A stretch of 37,592 nt of DNA, taken from the NCBI RefSeq assembly GCF_030528405.1, contig NZ_JAUMYY010000014.1:1-37592 (forward strand), given 5' to 3'. This DNA is from Fusobacterium sp. (GTDB lineage: Bacteria > Fusobacteriota > Fusobacteriia > Fusobacteriales > Fusobacteriaceae). Of the stretch, positions 11,441 to 22,982 are shown piece by piece (the stretch's first letter is position 1; each line of letters opens with the position of its first letter). The notes under the pieces were generated by a model. The model saw nothing but the letters and a program-made list of their open reading frames with translations. It was not told the DNA's origin and did no database searches. Position numbers and translations under genes: made by a program.

Positions 11441-12448
11441 TTATTTTTTTATTTCTTCTAAGTTAAAATTCTTAGTTTTAATTATGTTCATATCTTTATC
11501 AACTATCATAACCTCTAAATCTGTTTGTTTATCTACAAATTTTAAAACTTCATCGATAGGCATTAAGAAAAAAGCTGTGGAATATAGATCTGCTAAAAAT
11601 GCGTCATTATTAATAACAGCTACCATTTTTTTATCATCTACAGGATAGCCACTTTCCTTATCTATAATATGGTGATACATCTTCCCTTCTATTTCTACAT
11701 AAGTTTGATAGTCACCTGATACCCCTAAGGCCTTATCTTTCAAAGAAACGATCCCTATCAACTCATTCGGTAGTAAAGGATTCTGTAAACCTATTTTCCA
11801 AGGTTTATTATCTGGTTTTGTCCCTATTAGATCTATACTTGAAATTGAAGTTATAAAGGCACTCTTTACCCCCTCTGTCAGTAATACTTTTTTTGCTTGA
11901 GATAATGCATAACCTTTTAAAAAAGATCCTGTATCTATTTCTTTTAAAGGCTTTTGAAGTTTTAATTTATTTCCTTCTACAAGTAATTTATCAAAACCTA
12001 TAAAAGTTTTTATAAATTCTATTTCCTGTTTAGTTGGAACTTTAAGTGTTAAAGAATCTATCCCTTCTTCAGTAAAACCCCATAACTTTAATAGAGGACC
12101 TATTGTTATATCAAATCTTCCATCTGATAAGAGATAAGTTTTTCTTACTTCTTCAAATATTTTTAAACCTTCATCATCTAAAATAATCTCTTTATCTTCT
12201 AACTTATTTAATTGATCTATTATACTTCCTTCATATTTACTGTTGAATTTATTGTCTATTCTTTCAATTTCACTAAAAGCTTTATCAGCTGCTTTTTTTG
12301 CTAAGTCAATATTTTTCTCATAGATAATTATTTTTATATAAGTTCCAAATAAAAATCTTGAGTCTTCATATTTCTGTAACTCAGTTTTTGTACAAGAAAT
12401 TACAAAAAAAGCAAACAAACATAATACATTAATAAATTTAATCTTCAT
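11441..12448 (-). CDS. apbE: FAD:protein FMN transferase, lipoprotein
   Basis: ApbE-family flavin transferase (335 residues) that covalently attaches FMN to Thr residues of exported or membrane redox subunits such as those of Rnf or Nqr. Residues 1-19 are a lipoprotein signal ending in VISC (Cys19), so the protein should be membrane-anchored on the periplasmic side. The central loop reads DTGSFLKGYA, a variant of the usual D-x-G-G-x-x-K-G-Y-A. A late D-L-Y-S-T-A block matches the metal/flavin-binding D-x-x-x-T motif. The ATG overlaps the end of rpoZ by 11 bases (ATGAAGATTAA), showing translational coupling in the yicC-gmk-rpoZ-apbE cluster. No target gene is in the window; Rnf elsewhere in the genome is the obvious inferred client. 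Confidence 0.92.
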   Translation of the reverse strand: MKIKFINVLCLFAFFVISCTKTELQKYEDSRFLFGTYIKIIIYEKNIDLAKKAADKAFSEIERIDNKFNSKYEGSIIDQLNKLEDKEIILDDEGLKIFEEVRKTYLLSDGRFDITIGPLLKLWGFTEEGIDSLTLKVPTKQEIEFIKTFIGFDKLLVEGNKLKLQKPLKEIDTGSFLKGYALSQAKKVLLTEGVKSAFITSISSIDLIGTKPDNKPWKIGLQNPLLPNELIGIVSLKDKALGVSGDYQTYVEIEGKMYHHIIDKESGYPVDDKKMVAVINNDAFLADLYSTAFFLMPIDEVLKFVDKQTDLEVMIVDKDMNIIKTKNFNLEEIKK

Positions 12449-12653
12449 ATCCTACTTTCCCTGCTAATATTTCTTTAAATACTTTTTTCATTTCAGTATC
12501 TTTCTTTTCATATTTTATAAGAGCCTTAGGTTCTGCTCCCTTTTCCATTTTTTCCTTTGCTCTTGCCCTTGCTCTTTCTCCACTAACAATCGTAAGAATA
12601 TACTTATTTGGTATTTTATCTAATAACTCATCATAAGTAATTACTTTTTTCAT
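12438..12653 (-). CDS. rpoZ: RNA polymerase omega subunit
   Basis: A 71-residue omega subunit that stabilises and chaperones the beta' subunit. It contains the family pattern: an N-terminal ITYDELLDKIPNKY segment, a conserved helix with RARAKEK, and a LIKYEKK strand. Its length is usual for anaerobic Gram-positive-like omegas. It lies 9 bases after gmk, the classic gmk-rpoZ pairing, and its 3' end overlaps apbE. Identification is firm for such a small protein because both sequence and context agree. Confidence 0.92.
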   Translation of the reverse strand: MKKVITYDELLDKIPNKYILTIVSGERARARAKEKMEKGAEPKALIKYEKKDTEMKKVFKEILAGKVGYED

Positions 12654-12662
12654 ATTTTTCTC

Positions 12663-13211
12663 CTATTTCTCAATAATGTTTATAAGATCTCTACAAGCTT
12701 GATTTACTTCTTTATTTATAATAGTAAATTGATATCTATCTTCATATTCTAATTCCTTCAAAGAATTTTTTAACCTTAAAGCTATAGTTTCTTCACTGTC
12801 AGTCTTTCTTCCTCTCAATCTTCTTTCTAGCTCCTCTTTATTTTCTGTTTTAAAGAAAATCAATTGGGCCTCTGGGAATTTTTGCTTTACTTGGATGCCA
12901 CCTTGTACATCTATTTCTAAAATAATCTTTTCTCCATTCTGAAGTTTTTTTTCAACTTCTGATTTTAAAGTTCCGTAATAATTATTATGTACTTTGGCAT
13001 ACTCCAAAAATTCTCCATTTTTTATTTTTTCCTCAAATTCAGGAACAGTTAAAAAATAATAATCTATTCCTTCTTTTTCCCCTTCGCGTGGGCTTCTACT
13101 TGTTGCAGATACAGATAAATTTATTCCCAAAATCTTGCGAACTTCCTTGCATACAGTTGACTTTCCAGCACCACTTGGACCAGAAACTACATATAACTTA
13201 CCTAAAGACAT
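12663..13211 (-). CDS. gmk: Guanylate kinase
   Basis: Phosphorylates GMP to GDP with ATP in the cytoplasm, required for nucleotide recycling. The protein is 182 residues. The P-loop GPSGAGKST starts at residue 10. The GMP-binding block [16 protein letters not shown] and the lid region with [15 protein letters not shown] are both present. The ATG at 13211 gives the standard short N-terminus ([14 protein letters not shown]). It sits 8 bases downstream of yicC and 9 bases upstream of rpoZ, the usual order. Confidence 0.96.
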   Translation of the reverse strand: MSLGKLYVVSGPSGAGKSTVCKEVRKILGINLSVSATSRSPREGEKEGIDYYFLTVPEFEEKIKNGEFLEYAKVHNNYYGTLKSEVEKKLQNGEKIILEIDVQGGIQVKQKFPEAQLIFFKTENKEELERRLRGRKTDSEETIALRLKNSLKELEYEDRYQFTIINKEVNQACRDLINIIEK

Positions 13212-13219
13212 TTTATCTC

Positions 13220-14095
13220 CTATTCAATATTCATTATTTGTTCTCTCATTTTTTCAAGTTCATTTTTACTTTCAACTACCAACTTAGATATATCATACAT
13301 ATTGGCTTTCACTCCCATTGTATTAAACTCTCTAAATATCTCTTGAAAAATGAAATCTATCTTTTTCCCTTGGTTTTTATTTGACTCAAATTCTAAATCA
13401 AGTTGTTTAAAATGACTCTCTAATCTTAAAATTTCTTCAGTTATATCAACCCTATCAGCATATATTAAAACTTCTTTCAAAATATCTTCTTCTTTTATAT
13501 CAATATCTTGACTCATAGCCCTAATATTAGATAATAATTTGTTTTTATAATTTTCAATAACCTGAACTTTCAATTCTTTTATTTGATCTAAATTTTTTTT
13601 CAACTTTAAAAGTTGAATTTTAAAAAATTCTTTTAGTCTATTTCCTTCATCTAATTTTGTCTTTATAAATTTTTTCAAAAGCTCTTCTAATTGCAAACTT
13701 ATGAGTTCTTTATATGTCGATTCATCAATATCTAAATCTTGTTTTGATACTACTCCGAAAGTTCTGATTAAAAAGTCCATTTTATTTGAAAATTTATCTT
13801 GAAAATCCTCTTCCATTATATCTAGTATTTTCATACATGACTTTGCTAAATCTTTATCATACTTCAGTTCTTGTAAACTTTCTTTTTTATTTTCAAACTC
13901 TATTCGCAAATCAAGAGAACCTCTATCTATAACAGAAGCTATTTGCTGTCTTATAAAATTTTCAAGTAAAGTCAAATTATAAGGAAGTTTTATTTTTGTT
14001 ATTAAATTTTTATTATTAACTCCTTTAAGTTCCATATCTATTCTAAAATCTTCATTTTCATAACTCAATCTAGAATAACCCGTCATACTTCTCAT
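13220..14095 (-). CDS. yicC: YicC/YloC-family endoribonuclease
   Basis: Member of the YicC/YloC family, cytoplasmic proteins shown in other bacteria to act as endoribonucleases in RNA turnover. It begins MRSMTGYSR, the family signature, and ends in the conserved [32 protein letters not shown] region. The middle is coiled-coil rich. An ATG seven codons earlier (14116) lies upstream of the Shine-Dalgarno GGGAGGTT (about 14105-14112), so the ATG at 14095 is chosen, giving 291 residues. It is the first gene of the yicC-gmk-rpoZ-apbE group downstream of rpoC. Confidence 0.93.
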   Translation of the reverse strand: MRSMTGYSRLSYENEDFRIDMELKGVNNKNLITKIKLPYNLTLLENFIRQQIASVIDRGSLDLRIEFENKKESLQELKYDKDLAKSCMKILDIMEEDFQDKFSNKMDFLIRTFGVVSKQDLDIDESTYKELISLQLEELLKKFIKTKLDEGNRLKEFFKIQLLKLKKNLDQIKELKVQVIENYKNKLLSNIRAMSQDIDIKEEDILKEVLIYADRVDITEEILRLESHFKQLDLEFESNKNQGKKIDFIFQEIFREFNTMGVKANMYDISKLVVESKNELEKMREQIMNIE

Positions 14096-14141
14096 ATAAT
14101 CTGAACCTCCCTTCATAGAAATCTATTGTTTTTAAAGAAAC

Positions 14142-14180
14142 GCTGTTATATTTTACTCAAACTTTATAACTTATAACAGC
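14142..14180 (-). terminator. Possible weak terminator after rpoC
   Basis: A perfect 9-bp stem (GCTGTTATA at 14172-14180 pairs with 14142-14150 on the transcript strand) has a 21-base loop and is followed only by GTTTCTTT. The poor U-tract suggests partial termination or mRNA end protection between rpoC and yicC. Confidence 0.45.
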
Positions 14181-14188
14181 CTTTATTT

Positions 14189-17100
14189 TTAGTTCTCTTC
14201 TTTGTCCATATTATATTTTAATTTTATATTCTTATACTTATTGAAGCCCGTTCCAGCTGGAATCTTCTTACCTAAAATTACATTTTCCTTTAATCCTTCT
14301 AAATAGTCTACTTTTCCTTCAATAGCTGCATTAGAAAGTACCTTTGTAGTTTCTTGGAAAGATGCTGCTGATATAAAGCTTCCTGTGTTTACTGCCGCCT
14401 TTGTAATACCTTGAATTATAGGTTCATACTTTATTAATGCTTTGCCTTCTTCCATTAATCTCTTATTTTCAAGGTCTACAATTCTTTTTTCTAAAGCTTC
14501 ATCCTCTAAAAATAATGATGCTCCAGAATCAATTATTCTAACCTTTTTAAACATCTGTTTTACTATTATCTCTATGTGCTTATCGTTAACTGTTACATCT
14601 TGATCTCTGTATACTTGCTGCACTGATTCAAGTATAAATTGCTCTGCAGCAACAAGACCCTTTATATTTAAAATATCGTATGGTGAAATTGCGCCTTCTG
14701 TTATTTTATCACCAGCTTTTATTTTTAAACCATCTGTAACTACCAAACGTTCTCCCATAGGGACTAAATACTCTTTAAATTCTTTTGGATCTTCTAGTGA
14801 TCTTACTAGAATAGCTCTCATCTGTTTTTTTTGCTTTGGTAAAATTTCAATTTTACCATCTATCTCTGATAATAATGCCTTTCCTTTAGGATTTCTAGCT
14901 TCAAATAATTCTTGGATTCTAGGAAGACCTCCTGTAATATCTTTTGTTCCTTCTCCTACTTTTATTATTTTTGCTATTATATCTCCTTTTTTAACTTTTT
15001 CTCCATCTCTAACCATCATATATGCGCCATAAGGAATTGTATATGTTGCTAACTTCTCATTTTTCTTATCACGAATATGAACTCTTGGATTGGCTTCGCT
15101 ATTATCTACAGACTTTACAACTAGGTACTCATAGACATCGTATTTCTCATCCCGAATTCTTTTAGGATTAAAATCTCTATATTCCACTTTTCCATCATGT
15201 GCTGATATTATAGGAATATGGTGTGGGTCAAATGAAACTAAAACATCTCCAACTTTAACCTTTTTTCCTTCTTTTACTCTTATTATAGAACCTGAGTCAA
15301 CCTCGTGTTCATTATCTCCAACAATAATTTTTCCTCCCTGACTCACCACTACATTATCTCCATTGATATCCATAGTTTTTATATCTCTGAAGGAAATTAT
15401 TCCATCGTTTTCAGCTTTCTTAGAATCAACTACTGTTGCTGCTCCAGCAACTCCTCCTGTATGGAAAGTTCTCATTGTAAGCTGTGTTCCTGGTTCTCCG
15501 ATTGATTGAGCAGCAACAACTCCAACTGCTTCACCAAGTAAAATTTCTTTATAATTTGACAAATCCATTCCATAACATTTTTGGCAAACCCCTTTTTCCA
15601 AAGAACATGTTAATGGAGATCTTATTTTTACCTTTTTAATACCTAGTTCTTCTATTTTATCAATAAGCTCTTTCCCTATCATAGTATTTCTCTTAGCAAT
15701 AATTTTTTTCTTATGTACTAAATCTTCTGCTAAGACTCTACCATTTATTCTTTCACTTAATTCTTCAATAGTTTTTCCATCTGCTCCAATTAAAGCTTCA
15801 ACTTCAATTCCTTGTTCAGTATGACAATCTTCAGAATTCACTATCACTTCATGAGATATATCTACAAGTCTTCTTGTTAAATATCCAGAATCAGCAGTTC
15901 TTAATGCTGTATCTGCAAGCCCTTTTCTTGCACCATGAGATGACATAAAAAACTCTAAAACTGTAAGTCCCTCTCTAAAGTTTGCTTTTATAGGAACTTC
16001 TATAGTTCTTCCTTGAGTATCGGCCATATTTCCTCTCATTCCTGCAAGTTGTCTCATTTGGTTGGTATTTCCTCTGGCACCTGATGTGGCCATCATATAT
16101 ACTGGATTAAATTTATCCAAATTACTCATCATTGCATTTGTTACATCTTGAGTTGTTTTTGACCATACCTCAATTGTCTTTCTATATCTTTCTTCATTTA
16201 TTATTTTTCCTGCTTTGTAGTCTTTTTCAATATCAGCAACTTCTTTATCTGCCTTTTTCAATAGATCTTTTTTCTCTTTTGGAATTTCAAGATCTTCTAT
16301 ACCTACTGATACCCCTGCAAAAGTCCCATAATGATATCCAAAATCTTTTATCTTATTTATTAAATCAGCAGTTTTTGAAAAACCATGTTTTTCATATAGT
16401 GATTTTATAAGTTTTTTTAATTCTTTTTTCCCAAATGTCTTTGAATAATCTCTATCTTCTGCTTCTAAAATCTCATTGAATAAAACTCTCCCAGCTGTAG
16501 TTTCTATAATCTCTCCAGCTATTCTAACTTTTATCAGAGCATGAGTTTCAATTTTTTCATTTTGATAAGCTGTTATAACTTGTTCTATATTTGAGAAAAT
16601 TTTCCCTTCTCCTTTAACACCTTCTTTTTCCTTTGTCATATAATAACAACCCATTACCATATCTTGTGATGGTACAGCAATAGGCTCACCATTTGATGCA
16701 GATATTATATTATTTGGTGCTAGCATCAGAAGCTTTGCTTCCATTATTGATTCTGGAGATAAAGTTAAATGTACTGCCATTTGGTCACCATCAAAGTCAG
16801 CATTAAATGCAGAACAAACTAGTGGGTGTAATCTTATAGCTTTTCCTTCTATCAATACAGGTTCAAAGGCTTGAATAGAAAGTCTATGCAATGTTGGTGC
16901 TCTATTTAAGAGAACAGGGTGATCTTGTATAACATCTTCTATTACTGACCATACCTTATCATCTGATTCTTCAACCAGTTTTTTTGCCATTTTTATATTA
17001 TTAGCTAGCTCCCTTTTTACAAGTTCTCTCATTATAAATGGTTTATATAATTCAAGAGCCATTTTTTTAGGAATACCACACTGATTCATTTTTAAGGAAG

Positions 17101-18142
17101 GTCCTACAACTATAACCGATCTAGCAGAATAGTCGACTCTTTTTCCTAATAAATTTTGTCTAAATCTTCCTTGTTTTCCTTTTAACATATCTGATAGAGA
17201 TTTCAGCTCTCTATTATTTTGTGCAACTACTGGTTTCCCTCTTCTTCCATTGTCTATAAGGGCATCCACTGCTTCTTGTAGCATTCTCTTTTCATTTTTA
17301 ACAACTATTTCAGGAGCCTTTATTTCTAATAACTTTTTTAACCTATTATTTCTATTAATTACTCTTCTATATAAGTCATTTAAGTCAGATGTAGCAAATC
17401 TTCCTCCATCTAATTGAACCATAGGTCTTAACTCTGCAGGAATAACTGGAACATTCTTCAGAATCATCCATTCTGGTCTATTACCCGATGAAATAAAGTC
17501 TCTAACTATTTTTAATCTTTTTACTATTTTTTTTCTTTTTTGAGTCGAATTAACATCTTCTAATTCTTTTTCTAAACTATCTCTTAGTACTTCTAAGTCA
17601 ATAGCCTCAAGCAGTTTTAAAATTCCCTCTGCTCCCATAAAAGCTTCAAACTTGTTTCCATACAATTGTTTATACAATTTATATTCTTTTTCTGTAAGAA
17701 TTTTCCCAATCTCAAGACTTTCTTCTTGACTAGCTGTTATTATATATCTTGCGAAATATAGTACAGATTCTAATTCTTTAGCTGAAATTCCAATTATTAA
17801 AGACATCTTATTAGGGCTTCCCTTAGAATACCAAATATGAGAAACTGGCGCAGCTAAACAAATATGCCCCATTCTCTCTCTTCTAACTTTAGCCTTCGTA
17901 ACTTCAACTTCACATTTTTCACAAACAAGTCCCTTATATCTCATTCTTTTATACTTACCACAAGAACATTCCCAATCTTTAGTTGGTCCAAATATTTTTT
18001 CACAAAATAGACCATCCTTTTCTGGATTTAATGTTCTATAATTTATAGTTTCTGGCTTTGTCACTTCTCCATGTGACCATTCTTCAATCTTTTCTGGAGA
18101 TGCTAATTTTATTCTTATTTTTTCAAAGCTTCTTATTCCCAT
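14189..18142 (-). CDS. rpoC: RNA polymerase beta' subunit
   Basis: Catalytic beta' subunit, 1,317 residues, with the clamp, the active centre and part of the DNA channel. The N-terminal zinc site has Cys59, Cys61, Cys74 and Cys77. The absolutely conserved Mg-binding loop [13 protein letters not shown] lies around residue 450. The second zinc cluster (CHTEQG, then [11 protein letters not shown]) and the trigger-loop/bridge-helix region ([21 protein letters not shown]) follow in order. There is no large insertion, and the length suits this lineage. It starts 44 bases after rpoB and shares its transcript. Confidence 0.98.
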   Translation of the reverse strand: MGIRSFEKIRIKLASPEKIEEWSHGEVTKPETINYRTLNPEKDGLFCEKIFGPTKDWECSCGKYKRMRYKGLVCEKCEVEVTKAKVRRERMGHICLAAPVSHIWYSKGSPNKMSLIIGISAKELESVLYFARYIITASQEESLEIGKILTEKEYKLYKQLYGNKFEAFMGAEGILKLLEAIDLEVLRDSLEKELEDVNSTQKRKKIVKRLKIVRDFISSGNRPEWMILKNVPVIPAELRPMVQLDGGRFATSDLNDLYRRVINRNNRLKKLLEIKAPEIVVKNEKRMLQEAVDALIDNGRRGKPVVAQNNRELKSLSDMLKGKQGRFRQNLLGKRVDYSARSVIVVGPSLKMNQCGIPKKMALELYKPFIMRELVKRELANNIKMAKKLVEESDDKVWSVIEDVIQDHPVLLNRAPTLHRLSIQAFEPVLIEGKAIRLHPLVCSAFNADFDGDQMAVHLTLSPESIMEAKLLMLAPNNIISASNGEPIAVPSQDMVMGCYYMTKEKEGVKGEGKIFSNIEQVITAYQNEKIETHALIKVRIAGEIIETTAGRVLFNEILEAEDRDYSKTFGKKELKKLIKSLYEKHGFSKTADLINKIKDFGYHYGTFAGVSVGIEDLEIPKEKKDLLKKADKEVADIEKDYKAGKIINEERYRKTIEVWSKTTQDVTNAMMSNLDKFNPVYMMATSGARGNTNQMRQLAGMRGNMADTQGRTIEVPIKANFREGLTVLEFFMSSHGARKGLADTALRTADSGYLTRRLVDISHEVIVNSEDCHTEQGIEVEALIGADGKTIEELSERINGRVLAEDLVHKKKIIAKRNTMIGKELIDKIEELGIKKVKIRSPLTCSLEKGVCQKCYGMDLSNYKEILLGEAVGVVAAQSIGEPGTQLTMRTFHTGGVAGAATVVDSKKAENDGIISFRDIKTMDINGDNVVVSQGGKIIVGDNEHEVDSGSIIRVKEGKKVKVGDVLVSFDPHHIPIISAHDGKVEYRDFNPKRIRDEKYDVYEYLVVKSVDNSEANPRVHIRDKKNEKLATYTIPYGAYMMVRDGEKVKKGDIIAKIIKVGEGTKDITGGLPRIQELFEARNPKGKALLSEIDGKIEILPKQKKQMRAILVRSLEDPKEFKEYLVPMGERLVVTDGLKIKAGDKITEGAISPYDILNIKGLVAAEQFILESVQQVYRDQDVTVNDKHIEIIVKQMFKKVRIIDSGASLFLEDEALEKRIVDLENKRLMEEGKALIKYEPIIQGITKAAVNTGSFISAASFQETTKVLSNAAIEGKVDYLEGLKENVILGKKIPAGTGFNKYKNIKLKYNMDKEEN

Positions 18143-18186
18143 TAATTTACAAATCCTCCTTAATCGAGACTATACCCTTAACTTAC

Positions 18187-21100
18187 TTAATCATCATAAC
18201 TATCTAAGCCATCATTTTCTTCATCTTCTATGTAAACTTCTCTCATTTCAGATAAAGGTGAGTATTCTGTTGGATTTTCATCTGTATTTACTTCTTCATC
18301 TACATTTATTACATTATCATATTCATCACATAACTCTATATCAAGAGCTAATGCTTGAAATTCTTTTAAAAGCACTTTAAATGACTCTGGTAAATCTGAA
18401 TCAGGCATTGCCTCTCCTTTAATAATTGCTTCATATGTTTTAGTTCTTCCTGTTATATCATCTGATTTTACAGTTAGCATTTCTTGTAATATGTTAGATG
18501 CTCCATATGCTTCCAAAGCCCAAACTTCCATTTCTCCTAGTCTTTGTCCACCAAATTGTGCTTTTCCTCCCAAAGGTTGTTGAGTCACTAGTGAATAAGG
18601 ACCTATAGCTCTAGCATGCATTTTATCTTCAACCAAGTGGTGCAACTTTAACATATACATTATCCCAACTGTCACTTTATTATCAAATTTTTCTCCCGTT
18701 CTTCCATCATATAAAGTAACCTTTCCTGTTCTTGGAAATCCTTGTTTTTCTAAGTAATCCTTAACTTGTTCTTCAGAAGCACCATCAAATACAGGTGTAG
18801 AAATATGTGTTCCCTCATTTAATGTTCGCATTGCCATTCCCAAATGTACTTCAAGAACCTGCCCTATGTTCATACGAGAAGGTACTCCAAGTGGATTTAA
18901 TATTACATCCAAATGTGTTCCATCTTCTAAAAATGGCATATCTTCTGCTGGTAAAACTCTAGAAACAACTCCTTTATTTCCATGTCTTCCTGACATTTTA
19001 TCCCCAACTGTTATCTTACGCTTTTCTGCTACCAATACTCTTATAGACTTATTGACTCCCGCTTTTAATTCGTCACCATTCTCTCTTGAAAGTTCAAGGA
19101 TTTCAACTACTACTCCCTTTGAACCATGTGGCATTCTAAGAGAGGTATCTCTTACATCTCTTGCCTTTTCCCCAAAAATTGCTCTTAATAGTTTTTCCTC
19201 TGCTGGAGGTTCTGTTTCTCCCTTAGGGGCTGTTTTTCCAACTAGAATATCCCCTGGTTCAACTTCAGAACCTATTCTAATAATTCCATTTTCATCAAGA
19301 TTTCTAAGAGCACTCTCAGAAACATTTGGAATCTCTCTAGTTATTTCTTCATCTCCAAGTTTTGTATTTCTAGCTTCTATTTCATATTCTTCCACATGAA
19401 TTGATGTGAAAACATCATCTTTTCTTAATCTATCTGAAATTAATATAGCATCTTCATAGTTATAACCTTCCCATGGCATGAAGCCCATAAGGATGTTTCT
19501 TCCTAAAGCTAAATCTCCATTTTTAGTCGCTGGTCCATCTGCTATTATATCTCCTCGCTTTACTTTATCACCTAAATTCACTAAAGGAGATTGATGAAGA
19601 CACATAGATTGATTGGATCTTTCGTAGTTCAATAATCTGTATGTATTTTCTTTACCATTTTCATCTTCTATTACTATTTTCTTTGCATCAACATATGTAA
19701 CAATTCCATCAACTTTAGTTGTTACAACTGCTCCCGAGTCTACTGCAACCTTTCTTTCTATTCCTGTTCCTATAAATGGTGCTTCGGTCTTAAGAAGTGG
19801 TACTGCTTGTCTTTGCATGTTCGATCCCATTAAAGCTCTGTTAGCATCGTCATGCTCTAAGAATGGTATAAGCCCTGCTGAAACTGAAACCACTTGTTTA
19901 GGAGAAACATCAAGATAGTTTACTCTATCTGGGCTTACCTCAACTATTTCATGCCCATATCTACAAACTACCTCTCCTTGTAGCTTATTATTTTTTCCTA
20001 ATTTTGTATCAGCTTGAGCTATAAATAAACCTTCTTCCTCATCTGCAGCTAAATAATGTATTACGTCTAACTGAGCTATTCCATCTTCCACTTTTACATA
20101 AGGTGTTTCAATAAATCCATATTTATTTATTTTTGCATATGTTGCAAGAGAACCTATTAAACCTATGTTAGGTCCTTCTGGAGTTTCTATAGGACAGATT
20201 CTTCCATAGTGTGAATCATGTACGTCTCTTACTTCAAAACCTGCTCTTTCTCTTGATAAACCACCAGGTCCTAGAGCTGATATTCTTCTTTTATGGGTTA
20301 ATTCTGCCAAAGGATTTGATTGATCCATGAATTGAGATAATTGCCCTGAACCAAAAAAATCTTGAATAAGAGCATTTAATGGTCTAGTATTTAGAAGAGA
20401 TTGAGGTGTAACTGTTTCTATATCTTGAGTTGTCATCTTTTCTTTTACCATTTTACTCATTTTAGTAAGACCTGTTTTAATTTGCATTAAAAGAAGTTCT
20501 CCAACACCTCTTACACGTCTGTTAGATAGGTTATCTATATCATCAGTATGAGCAGTTTGTTCTCCATTATTAAGAGCCATTACATATTTTATTGTAGCTA
20601 AAACATCTTCTCTAGTTAGAAGAATCTCATTTTCTGGAACATTTAGCTTCAATCTTTTATTCATTTTGTATCTACCAACAGGCTCTAAATCGTATCTTTG
20701 TGGATTGAAAAACATCTGCCTAATCAAACTTCTTGCAGATTCAACAGTCACCTGATCACCAGGTCTTAACTTTTTAAATATTTCTGTAACAGCTTCATCT
20801 CTTGTAAATGTTGTATCATTTAATAAAGTATTAGCTATTAATTTTTCCTCTGGTTTTACATCCCAATAAGCTACTTCTTCTACTTTAGCTTCAATCAATT
20901 TTAAAATTAAAGACTCATCAAAAGCAGATTCAGCTTCTGCAATGTATTCACCTGTTTCTTCATCAATTATATCCTCTTTTAAAATACAATTTTCAAATTT
21001 CGTTTTTAAAACTCCAATAACTTCTTCTGGTTCATTAGAATACTTTTTATAGATTTCTGCTAAATTAAAGGTAGCCGCTCTTAAGAAGAAATCTTTTATT

Positions 21101-21744
21101 TCTGTATTATTATCAAAAAAATCCACTGCTTTTAAAAATACTGTTGCCAAAACTTTTTTCTTTCTGTCTATCTTTACACTTAAAAAGTCATTTTTATCAG
21201 TTTCAAATTCCAGCCAAGTTCCTTTATAAGGTATTATTTTTCCAGAAAATAAATCTTTTCCTGTCTGTGTATTTACTTCTTTACTAAAAGATACCCCTGG
21301 TGATCTATGTAATTGAGATACTACAACTCTTTCTGCACCATTTATGATAAATGTCGCTCTATCTGTCATTTTAGGAACTTCACCAAAATATACTAATGTC
21401 TCTTGTATTTCATTTCCCATTTTTTTATTAATAAGTCTAAGCCTTACTTTTAATGAACTAGAATATGTTTTCCCTCTTTTTTTACATTCCAATTCATCAT
21501 TTAATGGGTATTCTGCCTCATGTAATTCATAACCTATATACTCCAGTCTTATATCTCCATTTGAAGAATCAATTGGAAATATTTCTCTAAATGCTAATTC
21601 AAATCCCTTTTTTTCTCTTTTATTTGGAGAAACTTTAGATTGTAAAAAATCTTCATAGGAATTTAATTGAAATTCTAAAAAATGAGGCATTTCTCCTCTA
21701 TTTTTTATGCTTCCAAAGTTTAATCTTTCAATGAGTTTGCTCAT
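18187..21744 (-). CDS. rpoB: RNA polymerase beta subunit
   Basis: Beta subunit, 1,185 residues. The rifampicin pocket is intact: [31 protein letters not shown] read in segments, with Gln, Asp, His, Arg and Ser at the standard positions, so no obvious resistance change is visible. Downstream landmarks include [20 protein letters not shown] and the [13 protein letters not shown] region. The protein ends in an acidic tail rich in Asp and Glu (last 12 residues or so). The start at 21744 follows AAGGAG. A terminator hairpin lies 110-140 bases upstream, between rplL and rpoB, so polymerase synthesis is probably set by read-through. Confidence 0.98.
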   Translation of the reverse strand: MSKLIERLNFGSIKNRGEMPHFLEFQLNSYEDFLQSKVSPNKREKKGFELAFREIFPIDSSNGDIRLEYIGYELHEAEYPLNDELECKKRGKTYSSSLKVRLRLINKKMGNEIQETLVYFGEVPKMTDRATFIINGAERVVVSQLHRSPGVSFSKEVNTQTGKDLFSGKIIPYKGTWLEFETDKNDFLSVKIDRKKKVLATVFLKAVDFFDNNTEIKDFFLRAATFNLAEIYKKYSNEPEEVIGVLKTKFENCILKEDIIDEETGEYIAEAESAFDESLILKLIEAKVEEVAYWDVKPEEKLIANTLLNDTTFTRDEAVTEIFKKLRPGDQVTVESARSLIRQMFFNPQRYDLEPVGRYKMNKRLKLNVPENEILLTREDVLATIKYVMALNNGEQTAHTDDIDNLSNRRVRGVGELLLMQIKTGLTKMSKMVKEKMTTQDIETVTPQSLLNTRPLNALIQDFFGSGQLSQFMDQSNPLAELTHKRRISALGPGGLSRERAGFEVRDVHDSHYGRICPIETPEGPNIGLIGSLATYAKINKYGFIETPYVKVEDGIAQLDVIHYLAADEEEGLFIAQADTKLGKNNKLQGEVVCRYGHEIVEVSPDRVNYLDVSPKQVVSVSAGLIPFLEHDDANRALMGSNMQRQAVPLLKTEAPFIGTGIERKVAVDSGAVVTTKVDGIVTYVDAKKIVIEDENGKENTYRLLNYERSNQSMCLHQSPLVNLGDKVKRGDIIADGPATKNGDLALGRNILMGFMPWEGYNYEDAILISDRLRKDDVFTSIHVEEYEIEARNTKLGDEEITREIPNVSESALRNLDENGIIRIGSEVEPGDILVGKTAPKGETEPPAEEKLLRAIFGEKARDVRDTSLRMPHGSKGVVVEILELSRENGDELKAGVNKSIRVLVAEKRKITVGDKMSGRHGNKGVVSRVLPAEDMPFLEDGTHLDVILNPLGVPSRMNIGQVLEVHLGMAMRTLNEGTHISTPVFDGASEEQVKDYLEKQGFPRTGKVTLYDGRTGEKFDNKVTVGIMYMLKLHHLVEDKMHARAIGPYSLVTQQPLGGKAQFGGQRLGEMEVWALEAYGASNILQEMLTVKSDDITGRTKTYEAIIKGEAMPDSDLPESFKVLLKEFQALALDIELCDEYDNVINVDEEVNTDENPTEYSPLSEMREVYIEDEENDGLDSYDD

Positions 21745-21855
21745 TAAGTCACTCTCCTTACAAGTAATTAATAATTAATCTTTTGAAATTAATAGGCAGT
21801 TTACTTCCAATAGATTAACTATCACCTAAAAAAATAAATAAGCACTAAAGTTACC

Positions 21856-21884
21856 AAAAAGGCACTCTATAATTCAAGAGTGCC
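21856..21884 (-). terminator. Terminator/attenuator between rplL and rpoB
   Basis: On the minus strand an 8-bp perfect stem (GGCACTCT, 21877-21884, with AGAGTGCC, 21861-21868) with an 8-base loop is followed by TTTTT. It lies about 30 bases after the rplL stop. I see no convincing promoter between it and rpoB, so it likely works as a partial terminator lowering rpoBC relative to rplJL, as known in other bacteria. Confidence 0.82.
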
Positions 21885-21913
21885 TATTTTTTTGACTTTA
21901 GTATTATACGCTA

Positions 21914-22279
21914 TTACTTAACCTCTACTTCTGCTCCTGCAGCTGTTAATTTTTCTTTAATAGCTTCTGCTTCTTCTTTAGGAGCAGCTTCTTTTATTGT
22001 TCCACCATTATCAACTAGATCTTTAGCTTCTTTCAATCCTAATCCTGTTATAGCTCTAACCTCTTTAATTACAGCTATTTTATTTGCTCCTGCTGATTTT
22101 AAAACTACATCAAACTCTGTTTTTTCTTCTGCAGCTTCTACTGGTCCTGCAGCAGCTACAGCTACTGGTGCAGCAGCAGTTACTCCAAAGTGCTCTTCCA
22201 ATGCTGATACTAATTCTTTTAATTCTAATACTGTCATAGCTTCTAAATCAGCTATAAATTGTTCTTTATTAAATGCCAT
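21914..22279 (-). CDS. rplL: Ribosomal protein bL12 (L7/L12)
   Basis: The 121-residue stalk protein that recruits translation GTPases, present in several copies on L10. The N-terminal dimerisation helix region (residues 1-35) is followed by an Ala/Pro/Val-rich hinge (about 38-55) and the globular C-terminal domain with [14 protein letters not shown] and the terminal AGAEVEVK. It lies about 40 bases after rplJ, the universal order. Confidence 0.98.
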   Translation of the reverse strand: MAFNKEQFIADLEAMTVLELKELVSALEEHFGVTAAAPVAVAAAGPVEAAEEKTEFDVVLKSAGANKIAVIKEVRAITGLGLKEAKDLVDNGGTIKEAAPKEEAEAIKEKLTAAGAEVEVK

Positions 22280-22320
22280 TATTATTTCCTCCTTAAATTT
22301 CCTATTTTTTATTTTTATTT

Positions 22321-22830
22321 CTATTCAGCAGCTTCTTTCTTATCTGCTATTGCTACAGTTGCATAAGCAAGTTTTCTTATTGGACCTAACATTGAGTTCA
22401 ATAACATAGATAGTAATTGATCTCTCGAAGGTAATTTTGCTAACTCTTCCACTTCTGCAACACTAACTTTTTTACCAGTTAAATACCCACCTTTTATTTT
22501 AAAAACATCTTGTTTTGCTTTTGCCTTTGCTTTCGAAAGGTCAAAAACTGCCTTTGCTGGTGCTACTGGATCTGTATATCCAAATGCAAACGCTGTTGTT
22601 CCTTCTAAAACTTCATCAAAATTGTCCTCAATTCCAGATTCTTTAAGAGCTATTTTAAATAATCTATTCTTAGCTACTAGATATTCTGCTCCAGACTCTC
22701 TCATTTGTTTTCTTAATGTAGTTTCTTCATTAACTTTAATCCCTTGATAATCAACAAAAACAACTGATTGCGCCTTCTTAATTTTTTCAACTAACTCAGC
22801 TACAACTTCTTTTTTTACTTGAGTTGCCAT
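22321..22830 (-). CDS. rplJ: Ribosomal protein uL10
   Basis: The 169-residue base of the ribosomal stalk; it binds 23S rRNA and L12 dimers. It carries the typical VVFVDYQGI strand near residue 25, the [12 protein letters not shown] segment, [14 protein letters not shown], and a C-terminal helix for L12 binding. GAGGAGGTG lies just before the ATG. It is preceded by an L10 leader RNA through which the L10-L12 complex is expected to repress its own translation. Confidence 0.97.
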   Translation of the reverse strand: MATQVKKEVVAELVEKIKKAQSVVFVDYQGIKVNEETTLRKQMRESGAEYLVAKNRLFKIALKESGIEDNFDEVLEGTTAFAFGYTDPVAPAKAVFDLSKAKAKAKQDVFKIKGGYLTGKKVSVAEVEELAKLPSRDQLLSMLLNSMLGPIRKLAYATVAIADKKEAAE

Positions 22831-22861
22831 ATTGATTCACCTCCTCTTTTTTCAAAAAATA

Positions 22862-22966
22862 TACCCTTGCTCCAAAGAACAAGGGTTGAGTTTTGAGGTT
22901 AGCGAAACCTAACTCCAACCTCGGTAGGATTTTTTTAAGACATTGTCTCCTACTGTCTTTGGTTTG
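22862..22966 (-). promoter_or_regulatory. L10 leader (autoregulatory mRNA element)
   Basis: On the minus strand the rplA-rplJ gap contains the hallmark blocks of the L10 leader: GACAGTAGGAGACAATGTC, then ATCCTACCGAGG, then a GTTAGG-TTTCGC-TAACCTC stem. A last CCCTTG/CAAGGG hairpin is followed by TATATTTTTT and could act as an attenuator. The element sits within the 152-base gap before rplJ, as expected. Confidence 0.85.
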
Positions 22967-22982
22967 GATTTATATTAAATTT

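Noticed and set aside
18866-19399. Plus-strand 177-codon frame inside rpoB
   Set aside because: Antisense shadow of a highly conserved gene; no start context or recognisable domain.
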